This document shows, one piece after another, positions 17,142-26,817 of a stretch of DNA of 64,000 nt. Within the stretch, counting starts at the first letter, position 1. The number at the start of each line of letters is the position of its first letter. Source of the DNA: Endoryza sp044226045 (lineage in GTDB: Bacteria > Bacteroidota > Bacteroidia > Chitinophagales > Chitinophagaceae); assembly GCA_044226045.1 (NCBI GenBank), contig JBGAHR010000004.1, forward strand, positions 62,001-126,000. Reading direction: 5' to 3'. The notes under the pieces are model-generated. The model saw nothing but the letters and a program-made list of their open reading frames with translations, was not told where the DNA came from and ran no database searches. Position numbers and translations under genes: made by a program.

Positions 17142-17555
17142 CTATCCGAGCGTCTGCAAATACTCCTGGAGAAGCAGGGTGGCGGCTATTTCGTCAACCA
17201 GCTTTTTATCCTGCCGTTGCTTCTTTTTCAAGCCCATATCAATCATGGCTCGGGTTGCCATTTTGGAACTGAAACGCTCATCAATGGTTTTTACCGGAAT
17301 TTGCGGAAATTCCTTGCCGAGGCGCTTAATAAACTGGCGAACAGGGCCGCTGGCATGCGTATCGCTGTCATCCAGGTTGCGAGGCTCTCCGACGAGGAAT
17401 AACTCTACTACTTCTCTCTGGCAATAATCTTTCAGAAAAGAAAAAAGTTTTGGGGTTTCCACGGTAGTAAGTCCGCTGGCGATAATCTGCAAAGGATCCG
17501 TAACGGCCAGGCCGGTTCTCTTGGTGCCATAGTCTATCGACATGATTCTAGCCAT
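17142..17555 (-). CDS. ruvX: Putative Holliday junction resolvase RuvX / YqgF nuclease
   Basis: RNase H-fold nuclease; in bacteria linked to pre-16S rRNA 5'-end maturation and to Holliday junction processing. 137 residues from MARIMSIDYGTKRTGLAVTD (ATG 17555); the long frame upstream overlaps ubiA and is not real. Catalytic pattern: IDYGTKRTGLA (Asp), LVGEPRNLDDSDT (Glu region), TIDERFSSKMATRAM, and KKLVDEIAATLLLQEYL with the final Asp. It lies 16 bp after ubiA and 63 bp before def. Confidence 0.94.
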   Translation of the reverse strand: MARIMSIDYGTKRTGLAVTDPLQIIASGLTTVETPKLFSFLKDYCQREVVELFLVGEPRNLDDSDTHASGPVRQFIKRLGKEFPQIPVKTIDERFSSKMATRAMIDMGLKKKQRQDKKLVDEIAATLLLQEYLQTLG

Positions 17556-17571
17556 CTGCCGTAATTTCCTT

Positions 17572-18510
17572 TTATTGAGTAGTGATAAAATTTGATACAA
17601 AAAGATCGCCGATAACCAACAGGGCAAACACCACACTGGCAATACCATTTGCAGTCATAAATGCCAGGTTCACCCGACGAAGATCATTGGGTTTAACAAC
17701 AGAATGCTGAAAAAACAACATGCCGCAAAACACTGCTACCCCGAGCCAATACAGCCAATGGAAATGTCCGAGTAGACCGGCGGCAATAACGAATATTGCA
17801 CTACCGGCATGAAGGATTTCCGAAACCCGAAGCGCACGACTTTTTCCCAGCGCAGCTGGTATGGAAAACAACTTATTATTCTTGTCGAACTCTTCGTCCT
17901 GCAGCGCATAAATAATATCAAATCCGCTTACCCAGGTGATCACGGTCAAAGAAAAAAGGATCGGTAACCAATCGAATCTTTCCATAACTGCCAGGTAGGC
18001 GCCGATCGGGGCCAGGGAAAGGCCGAGACCGAGTACAAGGTGACAAAGAGGGGTAAATCTTTTGGTATAACTATATCCTAATACTACCAACAAGGCCACC
18101 GGCGACAGGTAAAAGCAGGTCTTATTGATAAAGTAAGCGCATAGCATAAACAGCAGTCCACAAAGAATGGTGAAGATTAAAACCTGGTCGGCTTTGAGGA
18201 TGCCCGCGGGAATTTCCCGAATAGCTGTTCTGGGATTGCGCGCATCGAAATGTCGATCGAGGTAACGATTAAAAGCCATGGCCGCACTACGGGCAAATAC
18301 CATACAACCGATCACCAACCCCAGGAGCTTCCAAAATGCTATTGTTTCCAGTCCCCGCGTAAAGGCCAACCAGTTCATCGGCTCTCCTGCTGACAGAGAT
18401 TCGTTCGACAATTTGAATACACCCAAAAAAAATCCGATCAATGCAAAAGGCATTGCGAAAATGGTATGAGAGAATTTAATCAGGCTCAGGTAATTCTTTA
18501 CTGTTGTCAT
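17572..18510 (-). CDS. ubiA: UbiA-family polyprenyltransferase
   Basis: Integral membrane prenyltransferase, 312 residues with eight to nine hydrophobic helices. First Asp-rich motif: NRYLDRHFDARNPRTAIRE (NRxxD...D, about residues 81-99). Second: DIIYALQDEEFDKNNKLFSI. This is the 4-hydroxybenzoate octaprenyltransferase branch. Many Bacteroidota that make only menaquinone still carry it, so the true aromatic acceptor is uncertain. The start is immediately adjacent to the stop of the upstream RNA methyltransferase gene (18511), pointing to one transcript. Confidence 0.9.
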   Translation of the reverse strand: MTTVKNYLSLIKFSHTIFAMPFALIGFFLGVFKLSNESLSAGEPMNWLAFTRGLETIAFWKLLGLVIGCMVFARSAAMAFNRYLDRHFDARNPRTAIREIPAGILKADQVLIFTILCGLLFMLCAYFINKTCFYLSPVALLVVLGYSYTKRFTPLCHLVLGLGLSLAPIGAYLAVMERFDWLPILFSLTVITWVSGFDIIYALQDEEFDKNNKLFSIPAALGKSRALRVSEILHAGSAIFVIAAGLLGHFHWLYWLGVAVFCGMLFFQHSVVKPNDLRRVNLAFMTANGIASVVFALLVIGDLFVSNFITTQ

Positions 18511-19071
18511 CTATAAACTGTTTTCTGCTACTGTCCTTTTTATCTGTATACGATCCCGTACCAACTCCCACAGAACCACACCGGCCGCCACGGCGATATT
18601 CAAAGAGTGTTTCATTCCAATTTGTGGGATCTCTATACAACCATCACAAAGGTGGATGGTTGACTGCTCCACTCCGGTGACTTCGTTTCCAAACACAACC
18701 GCGATTCTTTCCGAGACGTCGAAATGATGTTGATTGAGGAACCAACTATTCTCTGCCTGTTCCACTGCCAACACCCGGAAACCCTGGGCTTTCAGTGCCT
18801 CAATGGCTTCGGCAGCCGAGGGAAAATGTTTACACTGAACGGATTCATGCGCACCGAGTGCGGTTTTGTCAATTTGCTTATGAGGAGGATGGGGCGTGTA
18901 ACCAGTCGTATAGACTGCTTCCAATAAAAATGCATCGGCCGTCCGAAGCACACTTCCGACATTATAGGCGCTGCGAACATTTTCCAGTACCACTATGATG
19001 CTCAGCTTGGGAGATTGCCTGAATTCTTCAACCGTTTTCCGGTTCAACTCATCCATGCTCAGTTTTCGCAT
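18511..19071 (-). CDS. SpoU/TrmH-family RNA 2'-O-methyltransferase
   Basis: SAM-dependent tRNA or rRNA methyltransferase with the trefoil-knot SPOUT fold, 186 residues. Motif 1: NVRSAYNVGSVLRTADAF with the catalytic Arg. Motif 2: IAVVFGNEVTGVEQ. Motif 3: IEIPQIGMKHSLNIAVAAGV. There is no N-terminal RNA-binding domain of the RlmB type, so it is a minimal TrmH-like enzyme. The substrate position cannot be told. It is the first gene of the run trmH-like, ubiA, ruvX, def. Confidence 0.9.
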   Translation of the reverse strand: MRKLSMDELNRKTVEEFRQSPKLSIIVVLENVRSAYNVGSVLRTADAFLLEAVYTTGYTPHPPHKQIDKTALGAHESVQCKHFPSAAEAIEALKAQGFRVLAVEQAENSWFLNQHHFDVSERIAVVFGNEVTGVEQSTIHLCDGCIEIPQIGMKHSLNIAVAAGVVLWELVRDRIQIKRTVAENSL

Positions 19072-19095
19072 GGTGCAAAGTTAACCCGATCCGGA

Positions 19096-20718
19096 TCATT
19101 TCACCAGTTTGATGGTTTTTTTGTCGCCAGATCCGGTGATGAGTTTGAGATAATAAATGCCGGAAGCCATGAACTCGGATTTGAGTGGCAGGTTATTAGT
19201 GCCAGCACTAAGGTTTCCACGTCCTGCCGACAATGTTCTACCCATCATATCCACGATCTGCCATTCGATGGTCTGAGCCGACCTTGATTGAATCATTGCA
19301 TAGGCTCCCGGCTTTAACGGGTTGGGGGCTACGGTAACAATGATAGACTCAGAAATATTTGCAGGATAGTCGTAACAGGCGCCTGTATTGGGAATATTCT
19401 CATCAATCCAGGCGAGCCTGGTAGCCAGCCATGCTTTCAGGGTTGTCATCTCATGGATATAGGACGTGGGGATCGGCTCCGGATTGGGCCAAACATACTG
19501 GCCAAGGATCGGCCAGCGTTGAAAATGCCGTTGCTGCGCTTCCGACAAAAGACTAACTACCGAATCAATCAGGTGTTCAAAATGCTCCATGCTGAGCGTA
19601 GTCTGCCTTTTCTCTTTCCACCGACAACGAAGGGACCCTACAAAGGCGGTATCTTTCATCAACTTTTGCCACCAGAACGGGATCAGTCCTGCTCCGTCGC
19701 CGGGACACACATCGTTGAATTGATACGCCCATCCCGAAGTATAACTTCCCGCGCAATAATTCGCATTGCGGAAAGCCAGGTCATAATCCCATACCGGACC
19801 GGCAAAAATTTTCGCATTTCGACTGTCGCGGTCTTTGTATAGATAGGTACTCAAACGATAGCCGTCTACATTTCGACTTACTTCATTCACGATAAAATAA
19901 TCAATGAATGACGGCAGGTCGGCAAATCTTCGAACGCCATTGACCGGATCCTGGAAGGAAGCAGAAGCCAGCGCGTTTTCGAAGCTGTCTACATATGATT
20001 TGATATATGCTTTTTGTTCATTTACTATATTCTCCGGCTTGGGATATACGTAGGAAAACTGCCTGCGGGCATTATTGTAAGGGGTAGTTGTATAAGAAGA
20101 AAACCAGCCATTGGGTTCTTTATCGAGGCTGAAGATATATCCGCCGGTAAGGGCGTCTCCTGCTACATCGGTCGCATTAAGCTTGGCAATATTTACCCTG
20201 CCGCTTCCTCTCTTGATTCTTTCCATGAAAACATACACGCCTTTATAGTCGCCATTGACCACCAGTTCGACGAAGCGGGTATTGGCCGCCCAATGACCCA
20301 ATTCGCGGGACATGTTGTACGCGAGAAAATTGCGCATGAGTGTTTTATCGGTATACGGCGCATACAGTACCCAATCGGCTTCTTTAGGCAGCCCGAAAAG
20401 GGATTTGTCGACCGAATTACCGGCAGCATCTCTCAGCTCGATACTGTAAGATTTCATTGGGAACATCTGCGAAGACTGCCCCCTGATTTCAATGCCGATC
20501 TTCCCATCATAATGATTGAAGGGATCGGTTATCCTGTTGCGTGCTGCGCCATTGTAAATGATACCCATGTCGGCCGTAATTTTCGGCTCGTCCCTGATCT
20601 CCTGGCCGGAAGTATTGATAACGATAATGGGAAGATTCGAGGAGTTGAGGTTAACCGTTTGAGCAAACAAACCGTTGGTTACAACAGAAAGCAGTACGGC
20701 AATCGCAGTTTTACGCAT
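19096..20718 (-). CDS. CotH-family protein-kinase-like secreted protein with T9SS sorting domain
   Basis: 540 residues with a Sec signal peptide (MRKTAIAVLLSVVTNGLFAQ). The CotH domain covers about 60-400: GKIGIEIRGQSSQMFPMKSY, LYAPYTDKTLMRNFLAYNMS, NGDYKGVYVFMERIKRGSGR, FIDYFIVNEVSRNVDGYRLS and GPVWDYDLAFRNANY. The last fits the metal-binding Asp of CotH kinases. The C-terminal about 80 residues are a type IX secretion sorting domain (TVAPNPLKPGAYAMIQSRSA through ASGIYYLKLITGSGDKKTIK), so the protein is exported by T9SS. Spore CotH phosphorylates coat proteins; the substrate in a non-sporulating bacterium is unknown. Confidence 0.9.
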   Translation of the reverse strand: MRKTAIAVLLSVVTNGLFAQTVNLNSSNLPIIVINTSGQEIRDEPKITADMGIIYNGAARNRITDPFNHYDGKIGIEIRGQSSQMFPMKSYSIELRDAAGNSVDKSLFGLPKEADWVLYAPYTDKTLMRNFLAYNMSRELGHWAANTRFVELVVNGDYKGVYVFMERIKRGSGRVNIAKLNATDVAGDALTGGYIFSLDKEPNGWFSSYTTTPYNNARRQFSYVYPKPENIVNEQKAYIKSYVDSFENALASASFQDPVNGVRRFADLPSFIDYFIVNEVSRNVDGYRLSTYLYKDRDSRNAKIFAGPVWDYDLAFRNANYCAGSYTSGWAYQFNDVCPGDGAGLIPFWWQKLMKDTAFVGSLRCRWKEKRQTTLSMEHFEHLIDSVVSLLSEAQQRHFQRWPILGQYVWPNPEPIPTSYIHEMTTLKAWLATRLAWIDENIPNTGACYDYPANISESIIVTVAPNPLKPGAYAMIQSRSAQTIEWQIVDMMGRTLSAGRGNLSAGTNNLPLKSEFMASGIYYLKLITGSGDKKTIKLVK

Positions 20719-20878
20719 GGCAGGTTAATTCGAATCGTAAGATAAAGTATTCTCACAGGTAAATCAACCTGGCCGGGCTGCTCACTTTTTGTTCACAGGG
20801 TGAAAATCCCCATTTTTCTGGCTGCTGACTTCTTATTTTTGCCAGCTTCCGGCACCAGCCGGGCAAATCAACTGACTG

Positions 20879-23467
20879 ATGGCCAAATCTTCCGCCGATA
20901 CTCCATTGATGCAACAGCACAGGGCTATCAAACAAAAATACCCTGATGCCATCCTGCTTTTTCGCGTAGGTGACTTTTATGAAACCTTTGGCGAGGATGC
21001 CATCATTGCCGCGCAGGTATTGGGGATCACTCTCACAAAAAGAAACAATGGGGCTGCCTCTTCCAGCGAACTGGCCGGCTTTCCTCACCATGCCCTGGAT
21101 ACTTACCTCCATAAACTGGTGAAAGCAGGTTACCGGGTAGCTATTTGTGATCAGTTGGAAGATCCCAAAACAGCGAAGGGGATCGTAAAGAGAGGAGTAA
21201 CCGAGATGATTACCCCCGGTGTGGCCACCAATGAAAAACTGCTCGAATTCAACAGTAATAATTTCCTGGCAGGATTGCATACCGGGAAGGAGAAAACAGG
21301 AATGGCCCTGCTGGATATTTCCACCGGTGAATTTTTTCTGGCAGAAGGCAACCAGGAATACATTGACAAACTGCTACAGACACTGAAGCCCGCGGAAGTC
21401 ATCTTTCAACGTGGCTACCAGAAGACCTTCAAGGAAAATTTTGGAAGTAAATTCTACACCTATCACCTGGAAAGCTGGATTTTTGAGGAGGCCTATGCCA
21501 AAGAAAGCCTGCTTAAACATTTTCAAACCCATTCGCTAAAAGGTTTTGGTATAGAGGAAATGACCGAAGGCATCATCGCGGCAGGCGCGGTGCTTCATTA
21601 CCTGAAGGATACCGAGCACCCCAATCTTCAGCATATAACTTCCATCCAGCGGATCGACCGGGAAGATTATTTGTGGATGGATCGATTCACCATCCGCAAC
21701 CTGGAACTGCTGGGCACGGAAGGGCAGTCTCTTCATAAAATTCTCGACAATACGGTTTCTCCGATGGGAGCAAGGGCCTTGAAGCGTTGGATTGTGATGC
21801 CTTTGAAAGACCCCGCCAGGATCAACGAAAGGCTGAACCTGGTAGAATACCTGGTGAAAGAAACCGATCTCCGGAATATGCTGATCCAGAAGATCCGGCT
21901 ATGTGGTGATGTGGAGAGACTTGTTTCCAAAATTCCCCTGCGGAAGATCAATCCGCGGGAAGTTGTTCAAATTGCCAAAGGTCTGCAACAGGTTGATGAG
22001 ATGAAACAGGCCTGCCTGCAATCCGGTAATGATTACCTGAGAAGACTTGGAGACTCATTGAACCCCTGCCAGTACATCCGTGAAAAAATATTTTCGGAAA
22101 TAGTGGAAGCTCCGCCCGTGGCCCTGGCCAAAGGCGCCGTGATCCGCGAAGGGGTGCATGCCGAACTCGACGAACTGAGAAAAATAGCCCATGGAGGTAA
22201 GGAATACCTGGTACAGATGCAGCAAATGGAATCCGAAAGAACCGGCATCTCTTCTCTCAAAATCAGTTACAACAATGTATTCGGCTATTATCTCGAAGTA
22301 ACGAACTCACATAAAAATAAAGTGCCGCCGGAGTGGATGCGAAAACAGACCCTGGCCAATGCAGAAAGATATATCACCCCGGAACTCAAGGAATACGAAG
22401 AGAAGATCACAGGAGCGGAGGACAAGATCTTAACGATCGAACAGGCGCTTTACGACAAGCTCCTGCTGGAATTGCAGGATTACATTGCGGCCATCCAGGT
22501 AAACGGTCAGATTTTGTCGGTACTTGATTGCCTTTGTTGCTTTGCAAATAATGCCCTTCATTTCAACTACAAAAAGCCGCTGCTTCATGAGGGAGATGAA
22601 TTGCAACTGAAAGAGAGCAGGCACCCGGTAATAGAAAGAAATCTGCCGGCAGGTGAGCCCTATATCACCAACGATATTATACTCGATCCTGCCGGAACAC
22701 AGATCATCATTCTGACTGGTCCGAACATGAGCGGTAAAAGCGCCTTGCTTCGTCAAACCGCGCTGATTACCCTGATGGCGCATATGGGAAGTTTTGTTCC
22801 TGCCGATGAAGCCATTATTCCTCTTACCGATAAAATCTTTACCCGGGTAGGCGCCTCCGACAACCTGTCGGGTGGTGAAAGCACTTTTATGGTGGAGATG
22901 AATGAAACAGCCAGCATCATCAACAATATTACCCCCCGCAGCCTGATTTTACTGGATGAAATAGGCCGGGGAACATCAACCTATGATGGTATTTCCATTG
23001 CCTGGAGTATTGTTGAGTTTCTGCACCAAAGCGAATGCAAACCAAAGACATTATTCGCTACCCATTACCATGAATTAAACGAACTGGAGAACAAATTGTC
23101 GAGGGTAAAGAACTTCCATATCACCAACAAAGAGGTTGGTAACAAGGTGATCTTCCTGCGGAAACTGGCGCCTGGAGGCAGCACGCACAGCTTTGGTATC
23201 CACGTTGCCAAGATGGCCGGTATGCCACCGGAACTGGTCAGGAGAGCCAATGAAATCCTTCAGCAGCTGGAGAGTTTACATGGCCGTGACCAGATGGGCG
23301 AACAGGTCAAACAACTGGCTGCCCCTAAGGTGCAGTTGTCTATATTCGACGCCCATACCGAAACCTTCGACCAGATCCGGAAAAAGCTGGAAGGACTGGA
23401 TATTAACCGACTTACACCCGTTGAAGCCCTGCTTAAACTCAGCGAAATAAAGGAGTTGCTGCGCTAA
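20879..23467 (+). CDS. mutS: DNA mismatch repair protein MutS
   Basis: Recognises mismatches and small loops and recruits MutL. 862 residues, full length. Mismatch-binding motif GDFYETFGEDA at about 31-41 (the Phe-x-Glu wedge). The connector and lever domains follow, with the clamp near KISYNNVFGYYLEVTNSHKN. ATPase: Walker A GPNMSGKSALLRQ (about 614-626), LSGGESTFMVEM, Walker B LILLDEIGRGTSTYDG (about 690-705), and FATHYHELNELENKL. The C-terminal dimerisation region ends in VEALLKLSEIKELLR. Upstream, TATTTTTG at about 20832 could be a -7 box. Being MutS-proficient bears on how simple repeats in this genome could vary in length. Confidence 0.98.
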   Translation: MAKSSADTPLMQQHRAIKQKYPDAILLFRVGDFYETFGEDAIIAAQVLGITLTKRNNGAASSSELAGFPHHALDTYLHKLVKAGYRVAICDQLEDPKTAKGIVKRGVTEMITPGVATNEKLLEFNSNNFLAGLHTGKEKTGMALLDISTGEFFLAEGNQEYIDKLLQTLKPAEVIFQRGYQKTFKENFGSKFYTYHLESWIFEEAYAKESLLKHFQTHSLKGFGIEEMTEGIIAAGAVLHYLKDTEHPNLQHITSIQRIDREDYLWMDRFTIRNLELLGTEGQSLHKILDNTVSPMGARALKRWIVMPLKDPARINERLNLVEYLVKETDLRNMLIQKIRLCGDVERLVSKIPLRKINPREVVQIAKGLQQVDEMKQACLQSGNDYLRRLGDSLNPCQYIREKIFSEIVEAPPVALAKGAVIREGVHAELDELRKIAHGGKEYLVQMQQMESERTGISSLKISYNNVFGYYLEVTNSHKNKVPPEWMRKQTLANAERYITPELKEYEEKITGAEDKILTIEQALYDKLLLELQDYIAAIQVNGQILSVLDCLCCFANNALHFNYKKPLLHEGDELQLKESRHPVIERNLPAGEPYITNDIILDPAGTQIIILTGPNMSGKSALLRQTALITLMAHMGSFVPADEAIIPLTDKIFTRVGASDNLSGGESTFMVEMNETASIINNITPRSLILLDEIGRGTSTYDGISIAWSIVEFLHQSECKPKTLFATHYHELNELENKLSRVKNFHITNKEVGNKVIFLRKLAPGGSTHSFGIHVAKMAGMPPELVRRANEILQQLESLHGRDQMGEQVKQLAAPKVQLSIFDAHTETFDQIRKKLEGLDINRLTPVEALLKLSEIKELLR

Positions 23468-23536
23468 ACAGGCCTTCGCCGGAAAATTTTCGCGGTTTCC
23501 AAAACCACCCTATATTTGACCAAACAAACGCTACTT

Positions 23537-23986
23537 ATGAGATTGCTTAAATTGACTCTTGTTCTTGCCGGTTTTGCTATGCTCTCCTGCAACCAGGATG
23601 ATCTGGGAGTAACCCTTTATTCCAAAAAAGGCATTATTCTGGATGGCAGCCAGGTAGTTCCGGCCAAATCCGTAGCCGCTAACGGAACCATCGACTACGT
23701 TTACAACCAGACAACCCGCATTCTCACCTACACCATTAAATGGAATTCGCTGAGTGGCAACCCCACCTCGATGCACATTCATGGATTGGGATCCGTTGGT
23801 TTCAACGCCGGCATTACCCAAAACATCACCGGATACGCCGCAGCTACCTCGGGTACATTAACCGGTACGTTGCTGGTTGATGGCGTGGCCATCAAGGAAG
23901 CAGATATCCTCGCGGGCGAGTACTATATTGATGTGCATACCGCAGCGAATACCGGTGGTGAAATCCGCACCCAGATCAAATTCTAA
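23537..23986 (+). CDS. CHRD-domain lipoprotein
   Basis: 149 residues from ATG 23537 (MRLLKLTLVLAGFAMLSCNQ). A TTG 21 bp upstream is a poorer start. The lipobox LSC at about residues 16-18 makes it a lipoprotein, with DD after the Cys. The rest is one CHRD domain (chordin-like): LDGSQVVPAKSVAANGTIDY, LTYTIKWNSLSGNPTSMHIH, and the end GEYYIDVHTAANTGGEIRTQ. The HIHG and DVHTAANTGGEIR signatures are typical. The function in bacteria is unknown, perhaps cell-surface interaction. It is followed by a strong terminator. Confidence 0.88.
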   Translation: MRLLKLTLVLAGFAMLSCNQDDLGVTLYSKKGIILDGSQVVPAKSVAANGTIDYVYNQTTRILTYTIKWNSLSGNPTSMHIHGLGSVGFNAGITQNITGYAAATSGTLTGTLLVDGVAIKEADILAGEYYIDVHTAANTGGEIRTQIKF

Positions 23987-24007
23987 CTAGCTCTTCGCAA
24001 ACAGATA

Positions 24008-24044
24008 AAAAAAATCCCCCGGTCATTGATCGGGGGATTTTTTT
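24008..24044. terminator. Bidirectional Rho-independent terminator
   Basis: A perfect 14-bp stem, AAAAAAATCCCCCG / CGGGGGATTTTTTT, with a 9-nt loop, gives a U-run in either direction. It separates the CHRD gene (+) from the converging cysteine desulfurase (-). Confidence 0.92.
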
Positions 24045-24063
24045 ATGTTGTGATCTTTCTAAC

Positions 24064-25191
24064 TCAAAGAATTGTTTTCAACTTCTCTACTACCGCATCA
24101 ACTTCTTCTTTTGTATTGTGCTTTGAAAATGAAAAACGCACGGTCACCCTGTTAGGATCATTATTGATCGACCGGATAACATGGGAACCCTGATCGGCGC
24201 CACTGGTACAGGCACTGCCGCCACTGGCACAGATATTATTCATATCGAGGTTAAATAGCAGCATCTCCGATTTCTCTGTCTTTGGAAAGGAAACACTCAA
24301 CACCGTGTAAAGGCTTCTCCCTTCCGGATCCCCATTGAATCCAACTCCGGCGATTTTCTCCTTCAATTGCTGCATCATATACGTCTTCAGTCCCCGAATA
24401 TATTCACTGTCCCTGGAATAATTCTCCGTTGCCAGTTCCAGTGCTTTGGCAAAGCCTACAATTCCGTAGAGGTTTTCTGTTCCTGCCCGCATGTTTCGCT
24501 CCTGGCTGCCGCCATTGATATAGGGACGAATCTTCACATTTTCGTTGATGTAAAGGATACCAACGCCTTTGGGGCCATGAAACTTATGGCCCGCACCCGT
24601 GATGAAATGCACCGGCGTATTCCGAAGATCGATCGGGAAATGGCCGACGGTCTGCACCGTATCGGAATGAAAGATCGCGTTGTATTTTTTACAGAGTTCA
24701 CCAACAGCATGCAGATCGATCATATTACCGACCTCATTATTGGCATGCATCAGGGTTACCAGGCTTTTGCCATCGTTGCCAGACAATAATGCTTCGAGGT
24801 CTTCCAGGTCGATATGACCGTTCGGAAGTACTTTCACATACTGCAGCTCGGCTTCTCCCCTTCTATGCAATTCTTCAACGGTATGCAGTGTCGCATGATG
24901 TTCGATCGGCGAGCTAATAATATACTGGCATCCTAAATCACGGACTGCCGCTGAAATGGCCGTATTGGAACTTTCGGTGCCGCCTGAAGTGAAGAAAATC
25001 TCAGCCGGATGGGCATTCAGAATCTTTGCCACCGACTTGCGGGCATTTTCCACCGCCAATCGACTTTCCCTTCCATATGAATAGATAGAAGACGGATTAC
25101 CAAACTTTTCGGTGAGGTAAGGCATCATAGACTCTAATACCTGCGGGTCGAGTGAAGTGGTAGCGGCGTTGTCGAAGTAAATCCGGTTCAT
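24064..25191 (-). CDS. Cysteine desulfurase (NifS/IscS type)
   Basis: PLP enzyme that takes sulfur from cysteine for Fe-S clusters or tRNA thiolation, cytoplasmic, 375 residues. MNRIYFDNAATTSLDPQVLE opens the protein; FFTSGGTESSNTA and SPIEHHATLHTVEELHRRG follow. The PLP lysine is in ITGAGHKFHGPKG and the active-site Cys is in ICASGGSACTSGADQGSHV. Class I type loop, length somewhat shorter than IscS (about 404). No iscU or sufE is adjacent, so NifS, IscS and MnmA-partner roles cannot be separated. Confidence 0.93.
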   Translation of the reverse strand: MNRIYFDNAATTSLDPQVLESMMPYLTEKFGNPSSIYSYGRESRLAVENARKSVAKILNAHPAEIFFTSGGTESSNTAISAAVRDLGCQYIISSPIEHHATLHTVEELHRRGEAELQYVKVLPNGHIDLEDLEALLSGNDGKSLVTLMHANNEVGNMIDLHAVGELCKKYNAIFHSDTVQTVGHFPIDLRNTPVHFITGAGHKFHGPKGVGILYINENVKIRPYINGGSQERNMRAGTENLYGIVGFAKALELATENYSRDSEYIRGLKTYMMQQLKEKIAGVGFNGDPEGRSLYTVLSVSFPKTEKSEMLLFNLDMNNICASGGSACTSGADQGSHVIRSINNDPNRVTVRFSFSKHNTKEEVDAVVEKLKTIL

Positions 25192-25239
25192 TGCATGAAA
25201 TTATTGAAACAAGGCGCAAATTTCGGATTTTTTGAGGAG

Positions 25240-25432
25240 AAATATGTGGTTGGCGGTTTGCGGTTGGCGGCTTGCGGTTGGCGGTTTCGCGTTTCAGGTT
25301 TCACGTTTCAGGTTATGGTCTGAAATTATTTTTGAGTTTTGACTTTTGATTTTTGACTTTTGACTTCTGAATTATGACCTCTTCGACTGACAAACCGCAA
25401 ACTGCCAACCGCAAACCGCAAACCGTAAACAT
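25240..25432. repeat. Inverted pair of GCGGTTT heptad arrays around a GACTTTT array
   Basis: The gap between glmM and the desulfurase gene holds three blocks. GCGGTTT/GCGGTTG heptads at about 25250-25288 are followed by CGTTTCA/GGTTTCA units to about 25315. GACTTTT heptads lie at about 25329-25373. The complementary GCAAACC/GCCAACC heptads are at about 25391-25430. The segment 25253-25279 matches the reverse complement of 25393-25419 at 25 of 27 positions, so a transcript could form a long stem with a loop of about 113 nt. Confidence 0.88.
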
Positions 25433-25437
25433 CATGT

Positions 25438-26817
25438 TTACATAAACTCTTTAATATCCTGCATTAACCGGTGAGCTATGTTGTTGGCAGTGGTTTCGAA
25501 ATTGCTTTCGGCATAAATGCGAATGATCGGTTCTGTATTGGAGCTTCTGAGATGAACCCAGTCCGAATCGAATTCAATCTTCAGGCCGTCTTCTGAATTG
25601 ATCGGTTGATTTTTGTATTTCTTCCGGATCTTTTCAAATATGCCATTCAGATCAAAACCATTTTCGAGCTCGATCTTGTTCTTCGAGATGAAATAATCAG
25701 GATAACGGGCCCTGAATGATTTCAGCCCGTTTTTATGTGTAGAGAGGGCGCTCAAAAATAAACCTATACCGATAAGGGCATCTCTTCCATAGTGAAGATC
25801 CGGAACGATGATTCCCCCATTTCCTTCTCCACCGATAACAGCATTGACTTCTTTCATTTTGGACACTACATTCACTTCGCCCACAGCCGATGGAAAATAC
25901 TCGCCTCCTTTTTTCTGGGTGATTTCCTTCAGCGCTTTGGTGCTGCTCATATTGCTAACGGTATTACCCATCTTCCTGGCCAATACATAGTCTGCCACTG
26001 CCACCAGCGTGTATTCTTCTCCAAACATGCTGCCGTCTTCGCATACAAAACAAAGCCTGTCGACGTCCGGATCAACGGCAATGCCTATATCCGCCTTGTG
26101 TTTTCGTACCGCCGCGCTGAGTTCCGTGAGGTTTTCCGGTAATGGTTCCGGATTGTGCGCGAATTTTCCGGTGATATCTCCGTTCAGTAATATCACCTCT
26201 TCCACTCCCAACGCTTTCAGTAAGGGTGGCACAAACAAGGCGCCGGTTGAATTGATCACATCCACCACCACCTTGAAGTTCTTCTTCCGAATATTTTCAA
26301 TATCCACGAGCGGATAACTGGTGATGGCATCTATATGTTTCTGGAGGAATGATTCGTTGACTATAATTTGTCCCAATTTGTCGACAGGACTAAAGGAAAG
26401 GTCGTCCTGGCCGGCTTTTTCCAATATCCATTTTCCGTCTTCTGCACTGATAAATTCACCGTCGGCATTGAGTAGTTTCAAAGCATTCCATTCTTTGGGG
26501 TTATGACTCGCGGTGATGATAATTCCCCCGGAGGCTTTTTCCCAAACCACTGCCATTTCCACCGTGGGAGTGGTGGACAGTCCCGCATCGATCACGTCAA
26601 TTCCCAGTCCGGTCAATGTATTCGTTACCAGTTGGTGAACCATCAGCCCGCTAATCCTTCCATCACGGCCAACTACAACCGATTTCTTACCGGGCTTTTG
26701 CAAAAGCCAGCTTCCATAAGCTGCCGTGAATTTAACAACATCCAGCGGTGTAAGATTCTCTCCGCTTTTTCCACCTATCGTTCCGCGAATTCCCGAAATA
26801 CTTTTGATCAATGCCAC
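25438..26817 (-). CDS. glmM: Phosphoglucosamine mutase
   Basis: Converts glucosamine-6-phosphate to glucosamine-1-phosphate on the way to UDP-GlcNAc, cytoplasmic. 459 residues. Domain 1 ends with the active-site serine loop IIITASHNPKEWN (phosphoserine in TASHNP). The metal loop is IAVDPDVDRLCFV (DxDxDR). The sugar-binding loop is VIGGEGNGGIIVPDL, and the C-terminal phosphate-binding loop is LRSSNTEPIIRIYAES. In Bacteroidota this GlmM/ManB-like branch is usually annotated glmM; a phosphomannomutase role is the alternative. The downstream side is filled by inverted heptad arrays. Confidence 0.88.
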   Translation of the reverse strand: MALIKSISGIRGTIGGKSGENLTPLDVVKFTAAYGSWLLQKPGKKSVVVGRDGRISGLMVHQLVTNTLTGLGIDVIDAGLSTTPTVEMAVVWEKASGGIIITASHNPKEWNALKLLNADGEFISAEDGKWILEKAGQDDLSFSPVDKLGQIIVNESFLQKHIDAITSYPLVDIENIRKKNFKVVVDVINSTGALFVPPLLKALGVEEVILLNGDITGKFAHNPEPLPENLTELSAAVRKHKADIGIAVDPDVDRLCFVCEDGSMFGEEYTLVAVADYVLARKMGNTVSNMSSTKALKEITQKKGGEYFPSAVGEVNVVSKMKEVNAVIGGEGNGGIIVPDLHYGRDALIGIGLFLSALSTHKNGLKSFRARYPDYFISKNKIELENGFDLNGIFEKIRKKYKNQPINSEDGLKIEFDSDWVHLRSSNTEPIIRIYAESNFETTANNIAHRLMQDIKEFM

